This document shows positions 12,945-24,989 of a DNA stretch of 64,000 nt, in pieces (within the stretch, counting starts at the first letter, position 1; each line of letters begins with the position of its first letter). The stretch is from Gnetum montanum (lineage: Eukaryota > Streptophyta > Gnetopsida > Gnetales > Gnetaceae), in assembly GCA_015680685.1 (NCBI GenBank), contig MNCI01004933.1, forward strand, positions 63,351-127,350, read 5' to 3'. Made by a program: the position numbers and the translations under genes. The notes beneath the pieces were generated by a model. The model did no database searches. It was not told where the DNA came from and saw only the letters and a list, made by a program, of their open reading frames with translations.

Positions 12945-13975
12945 ATTCCATTTTGTTTTGTTTGCCTTAAAATCAAAAACTAAGTATGGCCACATTTCAT
13001 AAAACCTTTCGATGGATCACAAAATTGATTTCTATGTGATTTCCACATTTCTAATTTTAGTAATTTCTCATTCTTGTGGAATCTAGATAGGTCAAGTTTG
13101 GCAACCCTAAATTATATTTTGAAATCTCTAGATGTATAAAGAAGGGCTAAGCATCCAAATTTTAGGGGTTTTTTTGGTAATTTTGAAAGAGAGATGGCAA
13201 AAACAAAGAATAGAAAAATGTCTTTACATGAAACATAGATGTTCTTTGTATGTAAAAGCAACGTAGGACATTGATGGGAGGTATCTCTTACAAAGATCAT
13301 TTTACAAGAAGATCTTTTGAGATTTACAAGCACCTAGTAAACTTCAAAAGATCAAGAGCATAAGTTTCTATCGTCACTATAGCACTTGCATGCTTCTTAG
13401 GCATCCTAGACATTTCCTACATTTTTCACATTACTCCTAAAGATACCATTCTTAGGCTCCTACAACACTTCTAGAGTTATAAATATTAGGCTTCCATGTG
13501 GTTTTATCAACCACTACATTAGCGATGGGAACCTTAGCCAACATAACTCTATTTTTCCCTAGAATCAACTCTGGATCATGTTAATAACTTCTTTATCAAC
13601 AATCTAATCCTTTAGATATTTTTTCTCTTTTTAATTTGTATTTTTCTCAATATCTATGCTCTTTTTATACATTTTATCACTATATCTCTCTTGCCTTTTC
13701 TTCTTCTAGTATCAATTTTTAGTTTGGCCTTTCATAGAAGGTGAACACTATGCTCTTTTTGCTTTTTCTTAATACAAAGTTAGAAACTTTTCTCATATGA
13801 ACTCAATTTGTTAAAAAAGCTTAGTTTTTCATCATTCCTTACTATTCTTGGTTCATGTACAATAGGGTAAGTCCATGTTTGATTAGAGAACTCATGTACC
13901 TTCATTTCATAATCATTGATTTATTGAGGGTTACATTAATTTGAAGACCATTTACAACTATACACTAAGTATCTC
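12945..13975 (+). repeat. ~1-kb dispersed block, copy B
   Basis: Direct-orientation homologue of 4,775-5,800, about 8.2 kb away. Because gag remnants follow both copies, the two blocks are more likely equivalent parts of two elements than the two LTRs of one element. Confidence 0.55.
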
Positions 13976-14039
13976 AATGCTTAGTTCATGAAGGTATCCT
14001 TTTAAAAATAGAGAAAACATTTTTACAAGAACACTTTCT

Positions 14040-15980
14040 AGTTTTAATTACTCAATTGAACTAGATGATGAGGAAACTAAGGAAATAGAAAACTTTATCA
14101 TTGATCAAGATAAGATGTAAGAATTTATTCATTTATAGATCAAGAAAGCTATGATGAAGAGCATCCTAGATCAACCTCTTAGTTTGCACATTATTCTTAG
14201 AGAAAGAAGGGGAATCATGGCCTTGAAATATGATATTTACTTAATAGATGGAAACAAAAGGAAACTAGTAGGGAAGCTTGAAAAAAGTAATCTTCTTTCG
14301 CTTCACATTCACAATATCAATGTCATAGCCACTTAGAATACTACATCTGGATCTATTCCACTCACTACTAAACCTCTTAGAGTTCTCTCAAGGTATTTTT
14401 CACCATACTAGTTGTTTCTACCTAATAATGTTAGTAACCCGCATTCTATTTTCCAATCCTCTATTACACATTTTAGGACTTCCCATTTTATTCCTCAATG
14501 ATAGCCTCCCATACCTCCCTTCTAGCCTTGTTCATTTTCTAATTATACTTCATAGCCATTTAGCATTTCATAAGCTACTATTGTTCTTTCTTTTTGAGTA
14601 TACCTATCTAATTCAATTCCCTTGGGTATATCCACTCCTACAATCTTTAAACTCATTTCTGATATGCATTTTCCTTTAACAACTTTACCTGTTATTATTG
14701 CTCAACTTGCTATCAACCTTCCTAGAATAGATCCATAATTGTTGGCACTACTTAATAATATGATGCTTGATATTCAAAACAATGAAGAAAAAATGGTAAA
14801 GGCACTAAGAATGTAAAGAAATTCTTCTATTTCATTAGGTTAAGTCTTAAGTGATCCCATAAGCTCTACAATCTCTTTTCCACTCTTGCCTAAGGGAGTT
14901 TTGATGCCTAAGTTTACTAAGTATAATTATGAGAGATGGGACCCCATAAATCATGTGAACAAATTCTAAAATAAGTGCATCCTTTTATTTTCTTAGCTTT
15001 ATATTGTTTTGAGATCCTTCTCAAACTCTCTTTCTAGAAGAGCTTTGTAATGGTATAGATCCCTACCACATGGATATATCACCTCTCTAGAAAAACTACT
15101 TGTAAACTTCATTGAATACTTCAAGTTCAATATGCCTCAAAGCACAAGCATGATGTCTTTCATTACCATTAAAAAATCTCCAAATAAATCCATTAATAAA
15201 TTCATTTATCAATGAATATTAACATCAATGAAATTACCATATAATTTGGAGAAATTTCATGTACAAGACATCTTACTCTCTAAATAATATTTTCCTAGTT
15301 GATACATGCATTAAAAAAGTGATAATTCAACACAATGTCTAGGATTTTATGTCAATCTGTAACAAGTTTAACAAGGTTGATAAATAAGAGAAGAGATCAC
15401 CAACTTCTACAAGTATATCTTCTTTCTCAAAGGGACAAAGTAATGCTTCCTAAACTACTTCCTCTTTCACTTAGTAACATAGGCCTCAAAGGAGTAGATT
15501 CTAGTATACTAAGATATTTATGAGGTATTTTCTACTCCCAAAGAATCTTCTTAGGGATGGCCATCTTACAAAGAAGTAGGTCTCTAATCACGCAAGAGCA
15601 TGCTACTATCACATTTAGCTAATAGCTATGAAGCATTCTTAAATGTAAGAAGGTGTTCCCAAGGTGCCTAAGTGCTATGACTACCAGAAGTACTACTACT
15701 ATTATGAGATTGTTGCACTTGATACAAATAATTATAAGAATCTGAAAAAGGACATCCATTATAGTGGTGAAGAGCCATCCATTTACTATGCATTTGGATA
15801 ATTAGTAGCTTTAAGTGTTTTAGAATCCTTTGGAAGCTAGAGACAAAATTTTATCTTTCAAGCTTGAATACAAAGCTTGTAAGTCCCCACCTAACAAGCC
15901 TTATGTCATTTGCTACTATTGTTGTGACCAGAAAAATTGATTGCTAGAAAATCAATAGATCCAGTGTAGAAACCTCAACC
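14040..15980 (+). pseudogene. Ty3/gypsy gag remnant, second copy
   Basis: The gag core is readable near 14,910-15,070: a KYNYERWDP stretch, then a segment ending 'SLSRRAL*WY', matching S-L-x-x-x-A-L-x-W-Y with a stop inside, followed by YITSLEKLL. These correspond to the same landmarks in the first copy. The flanking frames 14,151-14,336 and 15,335-15,523 are probably gag N- and C-terminal parts. A Cys-rich phrase near 15,905-15,945 might be the zinc knuckle but is too decayed to count. Several in-frame stops; non-functional. Confidence 0.55.
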
Positions 15981-16799
15981 TTGAATATCCAAGGCCTTCA
16001 AAAAAATATGATTTGAGGTGCCCCAAATGTTCTAGCATATCACCAAGGGACTTACAAAATGCAAAATGGGGAGTTGAAAAAATATAATGAAAAAATTACA
16101 GATCAATAAAATGGAAAGAAAATGTATATTACACACAAAATGAAACTTTAAAACTCTATTAAAATAATAAATAATGAGTCTTAGAAATGTGTACAAGAAA
16201 TGCCTATGAGAGAGCAAAGGAGAGTTCGCTAGGGTAGTAGTTCAAAGTCCATTGAAGTCAATGTGATCTACTCTACAATCCAAGTACTAAGAAACTCCTA
16301 ATGCTTTGGAATTCCCTCTGCTGCAAACTATGGATCTATAATTTGGATTACTAATAGAGGATAAGAAAAGTGAGAAACTCAAAAATGTAGCATTGACACC
16401 AAAAGCTCACAAGTCTCAAGGGAAGTTACAAAGGCTACAATGCTTCCACATTGAGGTTCAAGAAAATGTAAGCATGAGAGATTACAAGTACTCTCAAGTG
16501 CTTGGAAATATCCAACTGTGGAAAATACCAAAATTATTAAATTTCCAAAGAGTATAGAAAAAAATCTACAACCTATAAATGGTGTTTGAGGCTAGTTTTC
16601 ATAGGTTTTAGGTCACAAATGATGCTACAAACTTGTTGTAATTTGGCTACATAATAACTGCAAATTGCCTATAATTTTGCTGCAAATTTCTACCTCATAT
16701 AGGTGAGATGGATGCCAAAATTTGGGGGGTTACTATATATACTAAGTGCCTTCCCCCCATGATAATTATTTTTACTATAAATAGTAATAGAGGCACACT
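15981..16799. other. Non-coding stretch, unidentified
   Basis: No domain, RNA or repeat family that I recognise on either strand. Confidence 0.35.
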
Positions 16800-17060
16800 T
16801 TCTATGTTGAAGATAGGTCTTTCATGCGGAACCTTCTGCCATCCTTTCTAAAGTTGTTGGTCAATGTTGGAGTGCATGGAGTGTTGAAATCTAGGTTTTG
16901 TATCTTCCATGTTGGGGAAAACCTTTCATAGTATGCATGTAGTCCCCATGTTGAGAGGGGTTAGTTTCCAAGCTAAGGGAAAATCCCCACTCTCCCACAT
17001 TGGAAATAGGTGAGATCTTTTCGCCTATATATGTTTCCAACATAGAAAAGTGTATACCCC
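16800..17060. repeat. Degenerate ~45-bp minisatellite
   Basis: A CCATGTTGGGG-like core recurs at about 16,813, 16,862, 16,909, 16,953 and 16,999, with an inverted version (CCAACAT) near 17,037, giving a spacing near 45 bases. The core resembles the CCATGCTAG cores of the 32.3-35.6 kb array, so the two may be related. Too diverged to be sure. Confidence 0.3.
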
Positions 17061-18193
17061 CTATAAAACCCATCAAATTGCCATTTTTGGCATTCCAAAA
17101 GGCATTTACAAGCACAACTACAAATACTAGGTGACTTTTCTCACTTGGGGAACGAGGCTTTAACCACTTATGAGGCATTTTCAACCCCAAAAGTATGGAA
17201 TATGTGAGATTTCCCCTCATGGATTATAATCTTCACATTTACAATGAAGTTTTACCTTGGGTTTCATGGGGTGAAAGATACATGATGAATATTGGCCATA
17301 ACATGCAAATTTTTGTGGTGTTTCAATGGTCACTCTTTGTTGGTGTTTGGAGGAATGACCTGAGAGACACCAACAAAGAATGTAACACATCACTACAAGT
17401 TCACCATCGACATTCCCTATTTGCACTTGATTTAGTCTTGTTGAACCATGTTGAAGAGTGTTTATGATGATGGATAAGATTATTATAATGGTCATTAGGG
17501 AGATGGTCATGAAGGCTGACAACTTTATTGGTCATTTGGCCTTTTGGCAATTTTCTTTTGGTAAGGTGTCACTAGCAAGGCTAGTTTTGATATGGTTTTC
17601 CAATTGAATGAGTTCTATTGCACTCAAAAAATATGGTTTTCACACTAAAAAATATGTGTTATGTTTAGTGGACTTTGCACTTTTCCACTAAATGAAGTTT
17701 CTTACATTCAAGTGGACTTGAGAGTGGAGCATGTTATAGAGATATCATATGGCCATAGTGCATGAGTGTCAAATATAGGAATGTTATGATTAGGTTACAA
17801 GGCTTGGCTCAGAGAGTGGTGCTAGATGGAGAGTAATGATACAAGAACTCTTGACATACCAAGATAAACTCACAAAATCTTGCACATTGAGGTCACATAA
17901 TGGTTTGCTGCTATAATCAGGTGCATCCTTATGATGGTCCAAAGCTTCATCCTACAAACACAACTCCAAGTGAACAACAAAATCAAGTAAATATAACATG
18001 TTATAATGCTACAATATAGACAGACCACATGAAATGATAAAACCAAGCTACCCTAGCCACCAATGTTGCTAGTTGAAGGTCATGGAAAGTCATGGTACTA
18101 GTTTAAGGCCATGGCAAGTTGTGTTTCCAATTTAAGGTCATAGTGAACTGTTGAAAGTAGGCTCACTTATTGATGATTATTGACCACATGTAA
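17061..18193. other. Non-coding stretch with short repeated phrase at right end
   Basis: No gene is recognised. At 18,075-18,150 a phrase like TTTAAGGCCATGG recurs about three times at 30-40 base spacing. The same phrase forms a 30-bp tandem repeat at 31,822-31,915, in the same plus-strand orientation. Both stretches flank the inverted pair of elements, so they may belong to the same older host element. Confidence 0.35.
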
Positions 18194-18796
18194 TGTCACA
18201 TCCCCATTCCCAAATTATGCTACTACCTAATGAAGATGGTGTCTCTTCATAACATGTGTTTTTGTTATCTTAACAAGACCTGAAAGGGTAGTTGTAATTG
18301 AGACCCAAAAGGGCATGTTGTAATAATGGGCATGTCTCTTAAGGTAATCTTTGGGGATTTAACATAAGGAATTTATACCTGGGGTTAAAGGTTGTGCTAG
18401 CATGGAATAGTGGAGCCAGTACAAGCAAATCATGAAGTGGCAAAGTTGGTATAGGCAAGTCATAGGATGTAAGGCGAACTAGGAGAGGAAGTGGACTAGC
18501 CATCCCTTTTGGCTAGGTTATAGGCCTAACCATGATGAAAATGCTAGATTCCCTCTAAGGGATAGATGCCAAAGAAAGAAAACTCCAAGGAACACTCTCA
18601 GAGCACAATCTAGATATGCTATTCTATATTAATAAAGCATTCTTTTCCTTTCTCTTTCTACATTTCTCTACTATTTCCTTTATACATAATTTCAAATATC
18701 ACTTATATTTCACATTTGGTATATTTTCTTTACATGCATAGTGTCTAATATATCATATATTTCACATTTTCCATGACATCTAAGGATGGGATGTCA
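18194..18796 (+). repeat. Element 1 5' LTR
   Basis: Starts TGTCACATCC and ends GGGATGTCA, so the ends form the short inverted repeat TG...CA (TGTCA/TGACA-like). About 603 bp. It aligns throughout with 23,302-23,902 and, inverted, with the two LTRs of element 2. Confidence 0.8.
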
Positions 18797-18797
18797 T

Positions 18798-18812
18798 AAT
18801 TAGTATCAAAGA
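18798..18812 (+). promoter_or_regulatory. Primer binding site, initiator-Met tRNA type
   Basis: AATTAGTATCAAAGA directly after the 5' LTR matches the plant initiator-Met primer site at most positions. The equivalent place in element 2 (28,824-28,838, minus) reads AATTGGTATTAGAGC, which is closer to consensus and supports the assignment. Confidence 0.65.
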
Positions 18813-19759
18813 AAACCATGACACAAGTGCCATTTAGAAACATGGACTGACTACAACATAAATTAGATGATGAACCTTGAAGTCACAACACAAGGAAAGA
18901 CATTGATCATCACCAGATGTACCATATGTTTGTGATGCAAGTCAAAAGATACCTTTCCATTGACTTCACAAATAATGGATCAGGCATCTAGATCCCAACA
19001 ACCAATAAAATTTCTTTCATGGATATCATTAATATATGAAGATTCGATCACACCTCATAAAAATTCATCAAATACAAGAGATGCTGATAAGATAATGATA
19101 CACCAGTCTAGGTAACTCTTACTCATCTTAATACTATAATTATTAGTCAATTAGTATCATTGTTAAATTTCTTTTAATAAAGTTAGTAACCATGACCTGA
19201 CTTAATTTTGTTTTGTTGAAATTCATTATCCGAGTAATTTAGAAGATTCAAAGTTACCATATGTCAGCCTAGAAATGTTAGTTCAACAAAATAGGCTAGT
19301 TTGGTCATTTCAATTTTTTTAAAAATTATCTTCATTTTTAAATTTTAAAACTATGTCCAATGCGTACTACTTGTTGAGATGATTCAACGGTACAAATTTC
19401 ATCTCAATTAGACATACAATTTGGAAGATATTGATGTTTAAAGTTTCTCATTACACATTCATTAAAGTAATAATAAATTATTAAATTATTATTTGAACAA
19501 AAAACATGTCAAAATTTTAGGATCAAGAGTCAACCCAGAATTGCCATTTACCCATATTGAACCCTTACCCTATCATTGGCCAAACCACCACATCAACTGC
19601 CTAGGCAAGGTGGAGAAAACAAACTTTAATTCTGAATAGAAGGTCATGTGTTCGACCTCAAGTCTAAACTTATTATTATTATTTATTAAAAAAATTCAAG
19701 TAGAAGGTCTCGAGTTAAAACCAAAGCCCCAATAAAGTTTTTTAAAAAATATATATACT

Positions 19760-20440
19760 TAAAAAAATTTGCAACCAACTGTAGCAAAGCCACGACCAGG
19801 CCTACAACCAGCAATGGCAAGGCCTACAACCAGGCCCATAGCCAACTACAGCAAGGCCACAACTATGGAAGGTTGGCCCTTGGAATAGCCTCAAAAGGGC
19901 ATAGAAAAGCCATAGGTACTACAGGACTGGCATCTCTAGCGGGCATTGCAACCCTATGCATGGACATGCTGGCCATCTAAGGGTAGCATCCTTAGCCATG
20001 CCACTGTCATTGCTATTACAGATGCTACTAAGTGCTACAGTGACCACCCATAATACATGCATGGATTCATCATGCACTCAAACCATTGACCATCGTAGTG
20101 GTAGCACATGTGCAACAAGCTCACACCATGCAGTGCTACCACAATCATGTAGCTTGCCATAGCCCTACCATAGTCGTGTAGCCCTACTCACACCATGTCA
20201 CCTACACTACACTACCCCACACCATGCCGCATCTGCCACTACCTCCTGCGTCACCCATAACTACCTCCTACGTTGCCCATCACTACCTCCTGCATCATCG
20301 ATCACTGCCACTAATGCTACCCATCACTGCCACCAATGCTGCCCATCACCAACTCTAACACCATCGATCATTGCCTCTAGTACCATTGCACAGACCTTGA
20401 GATGGTGCATCACCATGGCCATTGCTACCATTCATAATAA
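19760..20440. repeat. GC-richer short tandem repeats in element 1
   Basis: Repeated phrases such as AAGGCCTACAACCAG (from 19,797) and CCCATCACTGCCACCAATGCTG (20,218-20,360, ~27-base spacing). The inverted counterpart in element 2 is 27,064-27,780, so these repeats are a fixed part of the element and not random local sequence. The short open frame at 19,956-20,162 is a by-product of the repeat. Confidence 0.5.
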
Positions 20441-21150
20441 AATGGCAAATTATCCATTATATGATGGAATATTTTCAATTTTCCATCAACTAATGCAAAA
20501 ACTTGAAATTCCTGTCAATTAACGAAAATTCAAATTTTCATTATTGAACTATTAGTTTAGAATTAGGAACTTACAAAAATAATTTCAAAAATTAGAATTT
20601 GGTGCAATGGTAGCAACATAAATAACAATTCCACAATTAAGCATGCTCACTCTAGAGTAGAACTGGGATGGATGACCTCTAAGAAAGTCTCATTTTTCAC
20701 ACTAAAGTGCTTAGACTCTAGAAGCCATAACTTTTGATTTCAAAATTCTTTCTTGATGAATGAAGAGTTATTTTCTATAGATTTCAACCTTCCAAACCTA
20801 ATGGTGAACTTAAATCCATCCAAAATAACCCCAAAAATTAGTTTTTACTCCTTGCCCAATATAACATCTCAAGATCCTCAAAAGTTTAATTTTGGCATCA
20901 CTCAAGCATACGATGTCTATTTTCAACATATGAATAGTTATTTCTAACATTTCACTTTTCTGAACTTAATGGTGAGGTTAGATTTATCATCTTGGCATCC
21001 TATAATTCAATGATATTATAATTTTAACCTTTTAGGCTTTAAGATTTAGTGCATAACCATTGGAGATAGTCTTAAGATCACTATAGCATGTCATTAGTTA
21101 CATTTTCGGAGTTGGTGTTCTCAAGGGGGATAGAAAGGTCATCAAAAATA
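20441..21150. other. Element 1 interior, unidentified
   Basis: AT-rich, with a 64-codon frame at 20,753-20,947 that I do not recognise. A phrase like CTTAATGGTGA recurs near 20,800 and 20,965. The counterpart in element 2 (about 26,430-26,860, inverted) is alignable by eye but not open in the same way. Confidence 0.3.
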
Positions 21151-21353
21151 ATATAGTTAAATATTACTAAAAATCAAGTAATGTAATTATATATCACTAA
21201 AATTAGATAATATAGTTACATATTACTAAAATTATATGATGTCATTAAATATTACTAAAATTAGATAATATAATTATAAAAATAGATAATATAACTATTT
21301 AGTTGATGTAGTTGATTATTAGTTGATGTATTAGTTAATGTTCAGTTGATGTA
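21150..21353. repeat. AT-rich ~30-bp tandem repeat
   Basis: Four to five copies of an ATTACTAAAATTAGATAATATAG-like unit, followed by repeated AGTTGATGTA. A shorter version lies inverted at about 26,270-26,430 in element 2. Confidence 0.55.
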
Positions 21354-21806
21354 TTAGTTGGAGAATAGGTTTAAGAATTAAAACAATCTTCAACCGTCGA
21401 GAAAAGAATATATTAATTCCATCTTGCAACGAAAACATAGGGCAAAAACAACACGGAGACAAAATCTTGTTTCAATGAGTATGATATTCATGAACTGAAA
21501 TGATCCAGATAAGAATCCAAGAATAAGAATGAAAGTTTCAACATACAACATGCTTGCAATATCTCTAGTGAGTGAGAAATTAGTTGGAGAATTAGTTTAA
21601 GAAATAAAACAATCTTCAACTATTAAGAAAAGGGTATATTAATCCATCCTACAATCAAAACATAGGGAAAAAACAACATGGAGACAAAAAATCTTATTTT
21701 GATGAGTATGATATTCATGAAGAGAAATGATCCACACAAGAATCCAAGAATGAGAATGAAATTTGCAACATACAACATACTTGCAAGATCTCTAGTGAGT
21801 GAGAAA
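21354..21806 (+). repeat. 226-bp tandem duplication inside element 1
   Basis: 21,354-21,579 and 21,580-21,806 are near-identical direct copies, both starting TTAGTTGGAGAAT and ending AGTGAGTGAGAAA. The second copy carries the start of the EEP gene (21,718 onward). Element 2 has only one copy (about 26,040-26,270), so the duplication arose in element 1 or its immediate parent. Confidence 0.75.
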
Positions 21807-22850
21807 CAATATTTGCTATGTTAATCATGGGCCTTATATTGGCACAAATGTTAATACCCATGCATTTTAGTAGAATTAAAAGATTTGGATGTTGATGTCT
21901 TATGCTTACAAGAAGTCTTACCATGGGAATTTCTATATCAATTCCAACCAAATTTGAAAATGATGAGATACAAAGGTATTTATAAGCAAAAAGGTTCTTG
22001 TGGAACTTCTTCTTTTGAGTCATATAGATTAGCATATTGTAGAAATTACAAAATAGATGGGTGTGCAATCTTTTATAAAGAAGTCAATTTTGAATTGGTA
22101 CAAAGATTTGAATGGATTTTAGAAAATATGATTTTTGAAATTCCAAAACTTTGAGCGATGGGAAAAAAAGAATAGTCAAGTTTTCAAAAAAATCACATAG
22201 CCCTAGTAGTGATTCTAAAAGTTCATCTATCAAGAAGATGTGTATGCATGGTTAACACATATTTGATTGTCAAACCAACATGTTCAACAGATGTTAGACT
22301 TTGTTAAGGATAATACTTGATTAAGAAAATAGAAGAAATTTTGAAGAAGAAGTTATTCCTAAGTTGTACTAATCTAGTTCCATTTATTCTTTGTGGAGAC
22401 TTCAATGCAAAAGTTGGAAGTAGTGTTTATCAATTCTTAAAATATGGATCTATAAAGAAATCCTTTGAAGATGAACTTGACTTGAAGAAGATGTTTCCAT
22501 TAATTCAGCATGCAACTTCATTAGCCAGTTCATATTTAGCTTACTCTGAATCTTTAGTAGAAAAATCATACTCTAGAATTTAGAAATAGATGATGTTGAT
22601 GGATAGCACTCATCAAGAACCATAGTTTACAAAGTACTCTATAATGATTAATGAGGATGGGTCAACAACATTATTTATTGAGACTTTGGATTATATTTGG
22701 TATAATGTTCAATTCTTTTAAGTTACCAAGTTACTAAAGTTGATTTCTAAAGAAGAAGTTGAGAAGAATCAAGATCAAGCCTTGTCATCCCGAACAAGAT
22801 CATCTGATCATATACCACTTATGCTATAATTACAATTACTTCCATCAATT
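21718..22850 (+). pseudogene. CCR4/nocturnin-type EEP nuclease pseudogene (element 1)
   Basis: The conceptual translation follows the endonuclease-exonuclease-phosphatase fold of the CCR4/nocturnin/Angel deadenylase group. In order: FATYNILA near 21,765; DVDVLCLQEV at 21,892-21,921 (catalytic Glu); a GIYKQKG stretch; KIDGCAIFYK near 22,055; PFILCGDFNAK near 22,380 (catalytic Asp and Asn); ETLDYIWY near 22,685; SSDHIPLML near 22,805 (catalytic Asp-His). That covers a complete EEP domain with all main catalytic motifs, but it is broken by frameshifts and stops into pieces at 21,885-22,154, 22,317-22,583 and others. There is no LRR region, and no introns are visible, which fits capture of a spliced transcript by the LTR element. 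The members of this family degrade poly(A) tails or remove phosphates from nucleotides. I cannot say which subfamily donated it. Confidence 0.75.
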
Positions 22851-23288
22851 CATAAGGTTGATCAAGATCCAGAAGTATCTCACTCTTAATTTTATTTGAT
22901 TAATCTTATTATTTTATTCATTTTTCAATTTATATTTCAATTAGATGAGTAAAATATATATGATAATAAAAATTGGGGATAAAGAATTTTTCTTGCCTTC
23001 ACTTGGGTAACTAGATCCAAGTTGCATTTTGTATGATCTTGGTTAAGATTGGTGATTTGTGGTTGATAAATCTTTAATTCATATTTTTTCATTGTCAAGT
23101 ACGTATTAAGAAAGTAATATTTAATTTTTCATATATTTTTCTCACATATTTGTTTTTTACAAAATAAGCAAGAAACAACTTCAAGTTCAAAGGGAAAATT
23201 AAATTATCGAAGCATAGAATCATGAAAGAAATCATTGGAGTTGGAAAAAGATAGAGAATGTGGATTCATTCGAGGATGAATGAAACCT
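22851..23288. other. Element 1 interior between EEP gene and polypurine tract
   Basis: AT-rich, with no further domain. Sequence continues to match element 2 in inverted orientation (24,560-24,990). Confidence 0.45.
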
Positions 23289-23301
23289 AAGGGGGGTAGA
23301 T
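23289..23301 (+). promoter_or_regulatory. Polypurine tract of element 1
   Basis: AAGGGGGGTAGAT directly before the 3' LTR. The equivalent in element 2 (minus strand, 24,550-24,562) reads AAGGTGGGTAGAT. Confidence 0.7.
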
Positions 23302-23902
23302 TGTCACATCCCCATTCCCAAATGATGCTACTGCCTAATGAAGATGTTGTCTCTTCATAAAAAATGTTGTTGTTATCTTAATAAGACCCGAAAGGGTAGT
23401 TGTAATTGAGACCTAAAAGGGCATTTTGTAATAATGGATGTATCTCTTAAGGTAACCTTTGGGGGTTTCACCTAAGGCATTTATACCTAGGGTTAGAGGT
23501 CATGCTAACATGAAATGGTGGAGACAGTATAGGCAAGTCATGGGGTGATGGACTTTGTATAAGCAAGTCATGGAAAGTTAGGTGACGTGGGATAAGAAGT
23601 GGACTGGCCATCCCTATTGGCTAGGTTATAGGCCTAACCATGGTGGTAGTGCTAGATTGCCTCTAAGGAATAGATGCCAAAGGAAGAAAACCCAAAGGAA
23701 CACTCTTAGAGCACGATCCAGATACACTATTCTATATCAATAAAGCATTTCTTTTCTTTCTCTTTCTACATTTTTTTCAACTATTTTCTTTATACATAAT
23801 GTCAAATATCACTTATATTTTGCATTTGGTATATTTTATTTGTATGCATAATGTCTAATATATCATATATTTGACATGTGCCATGACATCTAGGGACGGG
23901 AT
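23302..23902 (+). repeat. Element 1 3' LTR (end truncated)
   Basis: Starts TGTCACATCC and matches the 5' LTR until GGGAT at 23,902. The final bases are missing and integrase-like sequence follows, so the end was lost in a rearrangement or deletion. Confidence 0.75.
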
Positions 23903-24032
23903 ATAGCTTTAGATAGGAATGATTGTACAGATTGACCAATTCATTGCCATCTATGTTAGCTATCCTAAATGCATCATTTCCATAGGCTCTTATGACAAGA
24001 AAGGGCCCTTTCTAGTTGGTTGAGAATTTGTC
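23903..24032 (-). pseudogene. Ty3/gypsy integrase C-terminal tail between the two elements
   Basis: On the minus strand this 130-bp spacer reads DKFSTN*KGPFLVIRAYGND, then AFRIANIDGNEL and ending YLKLY. This is the usual end of plant Ty3/gypsy pol (K-F-x-P-N-W-x-G-P-y-x-V, then D-G-x-x-L and Y-L-K-x-Y). It lies in the same orientation as the pol remnant at 29,377-31,590, so it is probably the far end of that pol. About 1 kb of integrase between them would have been deleted. Confidence 0.6.
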
Positions 24033-24549
24033 CACATGCATATAAGAAAATATACCAAATGTGAAATATATTTGATATTTAACATTATGTGTAAAGAAAA
24101 TAATAGGAAAAATGTAGAAAGAAAAAGAAAAGGATGCTTTATTCATATGGAAGAGTGTATCTAGGTTATGATCTGAGAGTGTTCCTTGGGGTTTTCTTCC
24201 TTTGGCATCTATCCCTTAGAGATAATCTAGCATTTCCACCATAGTTAGACATTTAACCTGACCAAAAGGGATGGCTAGTCCACTTTCTGTCCTGCTTCAC
24301 TCAACTTCTTGTGACTTTCCTATACTGGCTCTACCACACCATGTTGGCATGACCTCTAACCCCGAGTATAAATGCGTTAGGTCAAACCCCTAAAGGTTAC
24401 CTGAGGAGACATGTCTATTATTACAACATGCCATTTCAGGTCTCAATTACAACTACCCTTTCAAGTCTTGTTAAGATAACAATAACACTTTTTATAAAGA
24501 GACACCATCTTCATTAGGTGTAACATCATTTGGAAATGGAGATGTGACA
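24033..24549 (-). repeat. Element 2 3' LTR (end truncated)
   Basis: Inverted copy of the element 1 LTR. It starts at 24,549 as TGTCACATC on the minus strand and loses its last ~60 bases at 24,033. Confidence 0.75.
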
Positions 24550-24989
24550 ATCTACCCACCTTAGGTTTCTTTCATCCTTAAACGAGTCCACGTTCTTTAT
24601 CTTTATCTAACTCAAATGTATTTTTTCATGAGTTTGTACTCCAATAATTTGATTTCTCTTTTGAACTTGAAGTTGTTTCTTACTTATTTTTTAAACAAAA
24701 TATATGTGAGAAAATATTACTTTCTAGATACTTACTTTGTATTCTAAGAAAATGACAAAAGTTAAATTAAAGATTTATCAACCACCAATCACTAATCCTA
24801 TCTAGGATCACACAAAGTATAACTTGGATCTGGTTATCCAAGTGAAGGTAGGGAAAATTTTATATCCCCAATTTTTATTATCATAGATATTTTACTAATT
24901 TAATTGAAATATAAATTGAACAATGAATAAAAAAGTAATAAGATCATCAAATAAAAGTAAGGGTGAGATACTTATTGATCTTGATCAAC

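Larger units (their letters stand above)
18194..23902 (+). mobile_element. Element 1: LTR element carrying an EEP-nuclease gene
   Basis: A ~5.7-kb element bounded by direct LTRs (18,194-18,796 and 23,302-23,902). Next to the 5' LTR is a primer site that resembles the complement of initiator-Met tRNA (AATTAGTATCAAAGA, against the usual TTGGTATCAGAGC). Next to the 3' LTR is a polypurine tract. I find no gag, protease, RT or integrase. The interior holds short GC-richer repeats (19.76-20.44 kb), AT-rich subrepeats (21.15-21.35 kb), a 226-bp tandem duplication and a decayed CCR4/nocturnin-like EEP gene (21.72-22.85 kb). It therefore reads as a non-autonomous LTR element that captured a host transcript. 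The 3' LTR lacks its last few bases, so a target duplication cannot be checked. Element 2 is a second copy in the opposite orientation. Confidence 0.75.

Noticed and set aside
21885-22154. A functional standalone nuclease gene
   Set aside because: The domain is split by frameshifts and stops and lies inside an LTR element.
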